Part shown: piece after piece, positions 25,045-31,891 of the stretch
Position numbering within the stretch: the stretch's first letter is position 1
Layout of the letters: each line of letters opens with the position of its first letter
Position numbers and translations under genes: made by a program
DNA from: Streptomyces aquilus
Lineage (GTDB): Bacteria; Actinomycetota; Actinomycetes; Streptomycetales; Streptomycetaceae
Direction: 5' to 3'
NCBI RefSeq assembly: GCF_003955715.1
Contig: NZ_CP034463.1
Coordinates: forward strand, 9,052,001 to 9,116,000
DNA: 64,000 bases
Notes under the pieces: model-generated
Seen by the model: only the letters and a program-made list of their open reading frames with translations
The model's database searches: none
Told to the model about the DNA's origin: nothing

Positions 25045-27180
25045 TCACCGCGCCCGCAGCAGCAGCAACGCCACGTCGTCGATCCGCTCCTGCGCGGCCC
25101 CGCCCTGCCCCACCAGTTCGTCCGCCAACGCGTCCAGCGGCAGATCCCCGGCCTCCGCCAGCCGCCGGCCCAGATCGGCGAGAGCGTCCTCGATGTCGAC
25201 GCCCGGGGACTCGATGAGGCCGTCGGTGTAGAGGACCAGCACGCTGCCCGGAGCCAGCTCGACCTCGGTCGTCGGATACGTCGCCGAGCCGTCGATGCCC
25301 AGCAGCGGACCGCCGGCCAGGTCGAGGACGCGCACCCTGCCGTCCGGGCGGCGCAGCAGCGGCGGAGGATGTCCCGCCCGTGCCATCACGGCCCGCCCGT
25401 GGGCCGGATCGAGCCGTAGGTACAGACAGCTGGCGAAGAGGTCCGAGCCCAGGTCGATCAGCAGCCGGTTGGTGCTGCTCATGACGTCCTGCGGGGCCTG
25501 TCCGACGGTCGTGTACGCCCGTACCGCGGTCCGGATCTGCCCCATCAGCCCGGCCGCCGTGACGTTGTGCCCCTGCACGTCCCCGATCACCGCCGACGCC
25601 ACCCCGTGCGAGGGCACCAGGTCGTAGAAGTCGCCGCCGATGTCCATGCCCTGCGTGGCCGGCAGATAGCGGGCGGCCGCGTGGATGCCGGGCAGCGCCG
25701 GGAGCGAGTGGGGGAGCAGGGCCTCCTGGAGGCCGTGGGCGAGCCGGTGTTTGGCGTCGTACAGCATCGCCCGTTCCAGGGCCTGCGCGATCAGCCCGCC
25801 GAGGCTCGTCAGGACCGCCCGTTCGTCCGCCGGGAAGGGGTGCGGCTCGGCGTAGGCCAGTACGCAGGTGCCCACCGGCCGGCCGGAGGCGATCAGCGGC
25901 AGATACGCCCAGGCGGCGAACCCGTCCGGGGTCGCGTTCCGGACCGGATACAGGCGCTCCAGCTCCCGCCGCGAGTCGAAGAACGCCGGCACCCCGCTGT
26001 TCAGGGCCTGCGTGCCCGGCGTCGGCTCGGTCAGCGGCAGCCCGTCGAACCGCTCCACGACACGCGGGTCGGGATAACCGCGGTGGCCCAGCACATGCAG
26101 TCGTCCCGCCCGGGACGCGAGCATGACCAGGGCCTGCCCGCCGACCGCCGGGACGATCTCGTCCGCGACGAGCTGCACCACGTCCTCCACGCCCGCCGCC
26201 TCGGTGAGCGCCCCGGCCAGGCTCAGCACCTGCGAGATGGTCACCAGCCGGGAGGGGGCGCCGTCCCCCTGCGGAGCGGTCCGGCTCATCTCCGCCACCG
26301 CTCGCGCCCGGCTGATGCGCACGCTCAGCCCGGTCGTGCTCGGATACAGCCGGAACGACAGCCAGTCGCCGGGCGGCCGCAGCGCCACGAACGACGTCGT
26401 CTGCTGACTGATCAGCGCGGCCCGGTAACGGTCCTCGTACACCGGGTCGTTGAGCCAGGGCACCGACGCCCAGGGCTGGGTGCCGAGGAGTCTGCTGACG
26501 GGGACGCCGATCAGCTCGGCCGCCGCCGCGTTGGCGAACGCGATCCGGCCGTGCAGATCCAGCGAGCACAGTCCGTACGGCAGCCGCGACACCATCCGGG
26601 CCGCCTCCACCGTGCCGAGGGTGCCCGCCGCCCCGCCGGCCGCCGTCCCGGCCAGCAGATCCGGTTCCGGGAACACCGGGCGGCTCTCCTCGGCGGCCCG
26701 CTCCAGGCGTACCGCGAGCCGCCCGCAGGCCGCGCTCAGATGGTCCCGCTCCCGGTCGGACAGCTCCGGCGGATGCGAGCCGGGCCAGGTCACGAAGATC
26801 GCGCCGTGCACCTTGGTGTCCGTCGCCACCGGCAGCGCGGCCAGCGCGAAGGGGTAGGGGAGCACCACCGCGATCCGCGGATAGCGGCGGGCCATCTCCT
26901 CCTCGCCGCCCACCCACACCAGCCGCCGCTCCCGGACCGCCTCGGCGACCGGGATCGGCGCGCTGAGCCCGACCCGCTCCCACGGCGCCGCGAAGGCCCG
27001 CGGCAGCCCGGCCATCACCGCCATCTCCAGGACCGGCTCGCCGGACGCCAGCAGGTACACCGCGCCCGAGTGGGCGTGCACCTCGTCCATCATCGAGGCC
27101 AGTGCCAGGGACAGCAGCGGCCGGCCGACCCGCGTCCGGGCGGCCGCCGGCGCCTGCGCGGTCCTCGGCACGTCGGACAC
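25045..27180 (-). CDS. SpoIIE-type PP2C phosphatase with GAF and PAS sensors
   Basis: A 711-residue protein starting at GTG 27180 behind GAGGAGGTG. It has a GAF-like domain (about 20-190), a PAS domain ('VSRLPYGLCSLDLHGRIAFANAAA', about 220-310), a second GAF domain (about 325-480) and a PP2C/SpoIIE phosphatase domain (about 490-711) with the metal-binding 'MDIGGDFYDL', 'VIGDVQGHN' and 'DDVALLLL' motifs. Such proteins dephosphorylate anti-anti-sigma factors. No anti-sigma kinase domain is fused, unlike the second phosphatase in this window. It is divergent from ramR across 321 nt. Confidence 0.92.
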   Translation of the reverse strand: MSDVPRTAQAPAAARTRVGRPLLSLALASMMDEVHAHSGAVYLLASGEPVLEMAVMAGLPRAFAAPWERVGLSAPIPVAEAVRERRLVWVGGEEEMARRYPRIAVVLPYPFALAALPVATDTKVHGAIFVTWPGSHPPELSDRERDHLSAACGRLAVRLERAAEESRPVFPEPDLLAGTAAGGAAGTLGTVEAARMVSRLPYGLCSLDLHGRIAFANAAAAELIGVPVSRLLGTQPWASVPWLNDPVYEDRYRAALISQQTTSFVALRPPGDWLSFRLYPSTTGLSVRISRARAVAEMSRTAPQGDGAPSRLVTISQVLSLAGALTEAAGVEDVVQLVADEIVPAVGGQALVMLASRAGRLHVLGHRGYPDPRVVERFDGLPLTEPTPGTQALNSGVPAFFDSRRELERLYPVRNATPDGFAAWAYLPLIASGRPVGTCVLAYAEPHPFPADERAVLTSLGGLIAQALERAMLYDAKHRLAHGLQEALLPHSLPALPGIHAAARYLPATQGMDIGGDFYDLVPSHGVASAVIGDVQGHNVTAAGLMGQIRTAVRAYTTVGQAPQDVMSSTNRLLIDLGSDLFASCLYLRLDPAHGRAVMARAGHPPPLLRRPDGRVRVLDLAGGPLLGIDGSATYPTTEVELAPGSVLVLYTDGLIESPGVDIEDALADLGRRLAEAGDLPLDALADELVGQGGAAQERIDDVALLLLRAR

Positions 27181-27501
27181 GCCGACCACCTCCTCGCGCG
27201 CCCCGAGGGACCCGGAGCCCGGAGCCCGGCGTGCGACGGGCTCCGGGATCAAATCTGCCCCCTGGCGGCGGGACGCGCACGGCGAGCGGACCGGACCCGG
27301 CGGCGGCCGCGCCCTCTACCCCGTCCACCCCCGCCCATGCCCCCGCAATCGAAGCGCGGGGCAGCGTACGAGAGCCGTCCGTGCGCCCCCGCGCACCCCG
27401 TTGGCCGGTTCTTCGCGCCAGGGAAAGGTGCCGAACACGAACAATGGGGCAGACGTTTCTCACCCATGGAACCGGCGAACGGCAACGCGAGGGGACGGGC
27501 A
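27181..27501. other. Divergent promoter region between the phosphatase and ramR
   Basis: 321 nt without a supported gene. ccccgc/gcgggg (27341-27346, 27356-27361) can form a small hairpin. Promoters for both genes must lie here; I see no convincing boxes. Confidence 0.4.
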
Positions 27502-28110
27502 GTGATCCGGGTTCTTCTGGTGCACGACGAGTGTCTGGTCAGATCGGTCCTGGCGGAGTGGCTGCGCCGGGAACCGGACCTGGGGGTCTACGACACCCCG
27601 TGGCGCAGCGCGCCCGGCCGACTGCGATCCCTGCTGCCGGACGTCTGCGCGGCCGACCTGGAGTGCGCGGACAGCTACGGGCTCGCGCCGCTCGGCGAAC
27701 TCGGGGCCCGGCCTGCGGGGACGCCCTCGCCGCGCCTCCTCGTCCTCGCCAGCGCGAACCGCCCCGGCCTGCTGAAACGGGCCGTGGAGGCGGGGGCGCT
27801 CGGCTACGTGGACAAGGAGGGTTCGCCCGAGCATCTGGTCCGCGGGATCCGCCGGGTCGCGGAAGGAAAACGTTTCGTCGACGACTCGCTGGGCTTCGGC
27901 TTCCTCAAGGCCGCCGAGATGCCGCTGACCCGGCGGGAGCTGAGCGTGTTATCCCTGGCCGCCGAGGGGGCCTCCGTCGCGGAGATCGCCGGGAGCCTGC
28001 ACCTGTCCCACGGGACCGTGCGCAACTACATGGCGGCCATCAACCGCAAGACCGGAGCCCGCAACCGCGTCGACGCGATCCGGATCTCCCAGGGCGAGGG
28101 CTGGCTGTGA
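27502..28110 (+). CDS. ramR: RamR/AmfR-type response regulator of the lantipeptide locus
   Basis: A 202-residue regulator starting at GTG 27502 with GAGGGGA upstream. The receiver-like domain starts 'VIRVLLVHDECLVRS' and keeps 'AADLEC' at the phospho-Asp site and Lys in 'YVDKEGS'. The LuxR-type DNA-binding domain is at about 140-200 ('LTRRELSVLSLAAEGASVAEIAGSLHLSHGTVRN'). No kinase is adjacent, as for known RamR/AmfR. Leu in 'ELSVLSL' is encoded by the rare TTA codon at 27949-27951, implying dependence on the bldA tRNA. It lies next to the ram genes and is convergent with ramB, which it overlaps by 162 nt. Confidence 0.92.
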   Translation: MIRVLLVHDECLVRSVLAEWLRREPDLGVYDTPWRSAPGRLRSLLPDVCAADLECADSYGLAPLGELGARPAGTPSPRLLVLASANRPGLLKRAVEAGALGYVDKEGSPEHLVRGIRRVAEGKRFVDDSLGFGFLKAAEMPLTRRELSVLSLAAEGASVAEIAGSLHLSHGTVRNYMAAINRKTGARNRVDAIRISQGEGWL

Positions 28111-29796
28111 CGGCACCGGCGACCAGCTGCCCACGAGGTCGCGGTAGAGCGCTGAGCGTTCCAGCAGCTCGTCGTGGGTGCCGTACGCCGTCGTCCGGCC
28201 GTCCATGACCAGGACCCGGTCGGCCCGGCGGGCCGAGCTGATGCGGTGCGCGACGACCACCAGCGTGCCGCCGGGCCGCGCGGCGAAGGCCCGTTCCGCG
28301 CGTTCCTCGGCGGACGGGTCCAGATGGCAGGTCGCCTCGTCGAGCAGGACGAGCGGGGCGTACGACAGCCAGGCCCGGGTGAGGGCGATCAGCTGGCGTT
28401 CCCCCGCGGAGAGCGCCGCCGGTTCGACCGTGGCGGCGGGTCCGCCGAGCGCGTCGAGCAGCGGGAGCAGCCCCACCGCGTCGGCGGCGGCGAGGAGTTC
28501 CGCCTCGGGCACGGGGTCGGGCCGCAGCAGCCCCAGGTTCTCGGCGAGGGTGCCGGAGTGGACGTACGCCTCCTGCGGGACCAGCACCCGGCGGGCCGCG
28601 GCCTCGGACCCCGGCACCGGACAGCCGCAGACCCGGATCACGCCGTGCCCGGGCTCCAGCACCCCGGCGACCAGCGCGGTGAGCGTGGACTTGCCGATGC
28701 CGCTCGGGCCGACGACGGCCAGATGGGCGCCGGGCCGCAGCTCCAGGTCCAGGCCGTCGACGACGGGGGCCGCGGCGGGGCCGTAGGCGAAGGTGACGCA
28801 CTCGAGGGTGAGGGCCGGGATGCCGGGCGGGGTGCCGGCGGGGCGCGACAGCTGCCCGGTCGGGGTGGCGGATGCCGAGCCGTCCTCGCGGAGCAGCCGC
28901 CGCAGGACCACCACCAGGCGTGAGCCGCTGGTGCCCAGGCCGTGCACCAGGTTGCGCAGGGCGGGCAGCAGGGACTGGGTGACGTAGGACAGAGCGCCGA
29001 CCAGGGCGCCAGGGGTGACGCCCTGCCCGAGGAGCCAGGGGGCGGCCACCAGCAGGAGCACGATCGGGAGCTCGCCGCCGATCGTCAGCGCGGCCACCCG
29101 CGGCACGCCCCAGCGGGCCAGTGAGACCGCGGCCCGTCGTTCGGCCTCGATGTGGCGCCCGGTGTCGGCGGCCACCCGTTCCTCCGCCCCGGCCGCGGTG
29201 ATGTCCCGCAGCCCCGGACAGACCGCGCCGTACCGCTCGGCGAGCGCCTCGTCGGCGACGAGGAACGCCTCCTGGCGGCGGGCCAGCGGACGGAGCGTCG
29301 CCAGGAAGAGGGCCAGGCCGGCGAGCAGGGGGAGGCCGACGAGCAGGAGGAGGGGCGGGGCGAGCGAGAACAGGCCGATCAGCGCGCCGGCCGCGGTGAA
29401 CACGAACGAGCGCGACACCATCACCAGCCCGGCGAAGGTGTCCCGGGCGATCTCGGTCTGCTGGGTGAGCCCGGACAGCGCCGCGGGGTCCCCCTCCCGG
29501 ACCCCGCGCGCCACGACCCGCCTCACCAGCCCGTCCCTGAGCGGTTCCACCAGCTCGGCCACCGCCGTGTGGACCCGGGCCGTGCCGAACGCCCCGACGA
29601 GCACCCCGAGCCCGGCCACCCCGAGCCAGGCCAGCCCGGTGTTCGGCCGCCCCGCCAGGAAGCCGTCGTCCAGGGCGCGGGCGGGGGCGTAGCCGGTGAG
29701 GAACGTCTGCCCCGTCTCCAGCAGGGACCAGACGGCAAGCCGGACGACGACCCGCCACCGGTCCCGGAGAAAGCGCAGCCCGCGCCGGGTGATCAT
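27949..29796 (-). CDS. ramB: ABC transporter permease/ATPase of the lantipeptide locus (RamB-like)
   Basis: A 615-residue half-transporter: membrane domain in the first 320 residues, then the ATPase with Walker A 'GPSGIGKSTL', signature 'LSAGERQLIALTRAWL', Walker B 'LVLLDEATCHLD' and H-loop 'VVVAHR'. The ATG at 29796 overlaps the stop of a mini-ORF (ATGA). The first in-frame stop is TAA at 27949-27951, deep inside ramR, so about 50 residues after 'RDLVGSW' are encoded antisense to ramR and look like extra tail. With RamA it should export the morphogen peptide. The start at 29895 (GTG) is an alternative. Confidence 0.88.
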   Translation of the reverse strand: MITRRGLRFLRDRWRVVVRLAVWSLLETGQTFLTGYAPARALDDGFLAGRPNTGLAWLGVAGLGVLVGAFGTARVHTAVAELVEPLRDGLVRRVVARGVREGDPAALSGLTQQTEIARDTFAGLVMVSRSFVFTAAGALIGLFSLAPPLLLLVGLPLLAGLALFLATLRPLARRQEAFLVADEALAERYGAVCPGLRDITAAGAEERVAADTGRHIEAERRAAVSLARWGVPRVAALTIGGELPIVLLLVAAPWLLGQGVTPGALVGALSYVTQSLLPALRNLVHGLGTSGSRLVVVLRRLLREDGSASATPTGQLSRPAGTPPGIPALTLECVTFAYGPAAAPVVDGLDLELRPGAHLAVVGPSGIGKSTLTALVAGVLEPGHGVIRVCGCPVPGSEAAARRVLVPQEAYVHSGTLAENLGLLRPDPVPEAELLAAADAVGLLPLLDALGGPAATVEPAALSAGERQLIALTRAWLSYAPLVLLDEATCHLDPSAEERAERAFAARPGGTLVVVAHRISSARRADRVLVMDGRTTAYGTHDELLERSALYRDLVGSWSPVPSQPALALGDPDRVDAVAGSGLAVDGRHVVAHGPVGQVQAPGDLRDGGPLGGQG

Positions 29797-29843
29797 GACG
29801 GCCCGCCGTCCGTGAACCGGCCACGCGCGGGACGGCCGCTCAT
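29793..29843 (-). CDS. Coupled mini-ORF 2 between ramA and ramB (16 aa)
   Basis: ATG 29843 opens 'MSGRPARGRFTDGGPS' and its TGA overlaps the ramB ATG. The ATG itself overlaps the TGA of mini-ORF 1. It may serve only to carry ribosomes from ramA to ramB; a function for the peptide itself is doubtful. Confidence 0.3.
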   Translation of the reverse strand: MSGRPARGRFTDGGPS

Positions 29844-29944
29844 GCCGGCTCCCCGTCCGTGGACGACGTCCACCGCGCGGGACGGGCACTCTCACGGGTG
29901 CCCTGTGGGTGAGCGCCGGTCCACCGCGCCGGCCAGGCGCTCAC
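29796..29944 (-). repeat. Imperfect 47-52 bp tandem repeats of the ramA/ramB junction
   Basis: On the coding strand similar units begin with (A/G)TGA at 29944, 29895, 29843 and 29796. Each of the first three continues with a CCCGCGCGGTGGAC-like stretch, and stretches like CACGGACGGGGAG precede the units. They look like repeated copies of the gene end plus next gene start. Confidence 0.75.
29840..29944 (-). CDS. Coupled mini-ORF 1 between ramA and ramB (34 aa)
   Basis: GTG 29944 overlaps the ramA stop (GTGA) and opens a 34-codon frame, 'SAWPARWTGAHPQGTRESAR' followed by a second PARWT copy and 'TDGEPA'. Its TGA overlaps the ATG of mini-ORF 2. The internal repeat SAxPARWT matches the DNA repeats. 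Probably a by-product of junction duplication that keeps translational coupling. Confidence 0.35.
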   Translation of the reverse strand: MSAWPARWTGAHPQGTRESARPARWTSSTDGEPA

Positions 29945-31638
29945 GTCGGGTCCTCCCCGTCCGTGAACACCGCCCGGTAGCCCGGCAGGTGCCACAGCTC
30001 CTCGTGCCGTCCCACCGCCCGGACCCGCCCGCCGTCCAGCCAGGCCACCGCGTCCGCGCGGGCCGCCGTCGCCGCGCGGTGGGCGATCAGCAGCCGGGTG
30101 CCGTGCGTGCGGGAGCCGAGCAGGGACGCGGTGATCTGCGCCTCCGTCACGGTGTCGAGGCTGGAGAGGGCGTCGTCGAGGACGAGGAGGCGGCTTTCGT
30201 GGGCGAACGCCCGTGCCAGGCCCAGGCGTTGGGCCTCGCCTCCGGAGCGCGGGGCGTCGGCGCAGAGCGTGGCGTACCCGGCGGGCAGCCGGCTCACGAA
30301 GTCGTCGGCGTGTGCGGTGCGGGCGGCAGCGCGGACGCGCGCGGGGGAGGCGGGCGTGGGGCCGAGGCCGATCTCCTCCTCCAGCGTGCCGCCCAGCAGC
30401 GCGGGCCGGTCGAAAGCGTGCCGGACCGCGCCGCGCAGCTCGTCGTGGGTCAGCTCGCGCAGCGGGACACCGTCGAGCAGCACCTCCCCGGCGTCCGGGT
30501 CGGCGAGCCGTCCGGCGAGCGCGGCGAGCAGGGACTTGCCGGCGCCGGACCGGCCCACCACGGCGAGGGTCGTCCCGCCGGGCACCACGAGATCGACGCC
30601 GTCCAGGACCACCCGGTCGCCGCGCCGGGCGGTCACCCCGCGCAGTTCCAGCCGACCGGGACCGGGCGGCAACCGCCGGTCGCCGTGCACCCGGACGGGC
30701 TCGGCCAGCACCTCGGTGAGCCGGCCGGTGGCCGCGCGGGCCCGGGCGAGGCCGGCGAGCTGCCCGACGAGCATGCCGACGCCGCCGGCGAGGACCGCGT
30801 ACCGCGAGGCCGCGAGCATCTCGCCGACGGTGACCCGGTGCCGGGCGAGCAGCAGACCGGCGACGGCGACGACACCGAGCTGGAGCAGCGGGGCCACGGC
30901 GACGGACTGGCCGGCGGCCCGCCCCTGCACCTGCCACATGCGGTGTCCGGCCCGGGACAGCGCGGGCAGCGGCCGGAGGACGCGGGCGCTCTCCCGCTCC
31001 GCCGCACCGGCCGCCAGGATGGTGCGGTGCCCGTCGACGGCCTCCGCGAGCGCCGCCGCGATCCGTCCCTGCTCGCGCTGGTAGTGGGCGACACACTCGC
31101 GGGTGTCACGGGCGAAGGCGCGCAGCAGCAGCGCCAGCACGGGCGCGCCGGCCAGCAGGACGGCCGCGAGCCACGGGTCGATCAGGGCGAGGGCGACCAG
31201 TGCGCCGACCGGGCCCGCGAGGGCGGCCGGCACGGCGGCGCGGGCGGTCGGCGCGGTACCGGCCTGGGCGGCGTTGCCGACGAGGCGGGCGACGAGGTCG
31301 CCGGGCCCGAAGCGTTCGGCGGCGCGCGGGCCGACGGCCAGGACATGGCCGGTCAGCCGCTCGCGCAGCCAGGAGGTGGTGCGGGCGTCGAGGGTGCCGC
31401 CGAGCACGGTCTCGGCCGCGTCGAGCAGGGCGAGCAGCAGCACGAGCGCGGCGCAGTACGTCACCCACCGGGTCGCCGGCGCCCCGGCCAGCAGCAGGTC
31501 GAGGGCGCGGCCCAGCGCGGCGGGCAGCAGCAGCCCGGTACCGACGGCAGCCGTGCTCACCAGACACAGGGCCAGACACCTTCCGGGCGCCGGCCCGAGA
31601 GGCCCGAACGTCGTACGCGCTGCCGGTGGCGTGGTCAT
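29941..31638 (-). CDS. ramA: ABC transporter permease/ATPase of the lantipeptide locus (RamA-like)
   Basis: A 565-residue half-transporter starting at ATG 31638 with GGAGGGAAGG upstream. Six membrane helices lie in the first 300 residues. The ATPase has Walker A 'GRSGAGKSLL', a signature reading 'RSGGEAQRLGLARAF' (E-A-Q in place of the usual Q-R-Q), Walker B 'LLVLDDALSSLD' and H-loop 'LLIAHRAAT'. No peptidase domain is present, so leader removal needs another protease, as in SapB-type systems. It lies directly after the precursor gene and is linked to ramB through two overlapping mini-ORFs. Confidence 0.9.
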   Translation of the reverse strand: MTTPPAARTTFGPLGPAPGRCLALCLVSTAAVGTGLLLPAALGRALDLLLAGAPATRWVTYCAALVLLLALLDAAETVLGGTLDARTTSWLRERLTGHVLAVGPRAAERFGPGDLVARLVGNAAQAGTAPTARAAVPAALAGPVGALVALALIDPWLAAVLLAGAPVLALLLRAFARDTRECVAHYQREQGRIAAALAEAVDGHRTILAAGAAERESARVLRPLPALSRAGHRMWQVQGRAAGQSVAVAPLLQLGVVAVAGLLLARHRVTVGEMLAASRYAVLAGGVGMLVGQLAGLARARAATGRLTEVLAEPVRVHGDRRLPPGPGRLELRGVTARRGDRVVLDGVDLVVPGGTTLAVVGRSGAGKSLLAALAGRLADPDAGEVLLDGVPLRELTHDELRGAVRHAFDRPALLGGTLEEEIGLGPTPASPARVRAAARTAHADDFVSRLPAGYATLCADAPRSGGEAQRLGLARAFAHESRLLVLDDALSSLDTVTEAQITASLLGSRTHGTRLLIAHRAATAARADAVAWLDGGRVRAVGRHEELWHLPGYRAVFTDGEDPT

Positions 31639-31665
31639 GCGAACCTTCCCTCCGACGTGCGGACC

Positions 31666-31702
31666 CCGGGCGGCCCCTCCCCCGCGGGAGCGGACCGCCC
31701 GG
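31666..31702 (-). terminator. Nested hairpin between precursor and ramA
   Basis: ccgggcgg (31666-31673) pairs with ccgcccgg (31695-31702), and ctccc/gggag pair inside. The position after the precursor stop fits partial termination that keeps precursor message above transporter message. Confidence 0.5.
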
Positions 31703-31724
31703 AGCCCTGGACACACGGCGCTTG

Positions 31725-31841
31725 TCAGAGACAGAGCGTGACGCTCGCGGCGCTGACGCAGGACAGCAGGCTGAGGCTGCTGTTGCCACCGCCGCCCGTC
31801 GTCTCGTCGGCTTCCATCGTCTGAAGGTCGAGAAGTGCCAT
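31725..31841 (-). CDS. ramS: SapB/AmfS-family class III lantipeptide precursor
   Basis: A 38-residue peptide; ATG 31841 has GAGAGGAAAG upstream. The leader 'MALLDLQTMEAD' has the L-x-D-L-Q motif that class III synthetases recognise. The core holds two S-x2-S-x3-C units, 'SSLSLLSC' (S21, S24, C28) and 'SAASVTLC' (S30, S33, C37), exactly the spacing used for two labionin or lanthionine rings in SapB and AmfS. The product is expected to be a surface-active morphogen that helps aerial hyphae emerge. It is the second gene of the locus, 50 nt after the synthetase stop. Confidence 0.95.
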   Translation of the reverse strand: MALLDLQTMEADETTGGGGNSSLSLLSCVSAASVTLCL

Positions 31842-31891
31842 GTCGCTTTCCTCTCTTCGGTGTTGTCGTCACCCGTGGGGACGGGGTCGGA

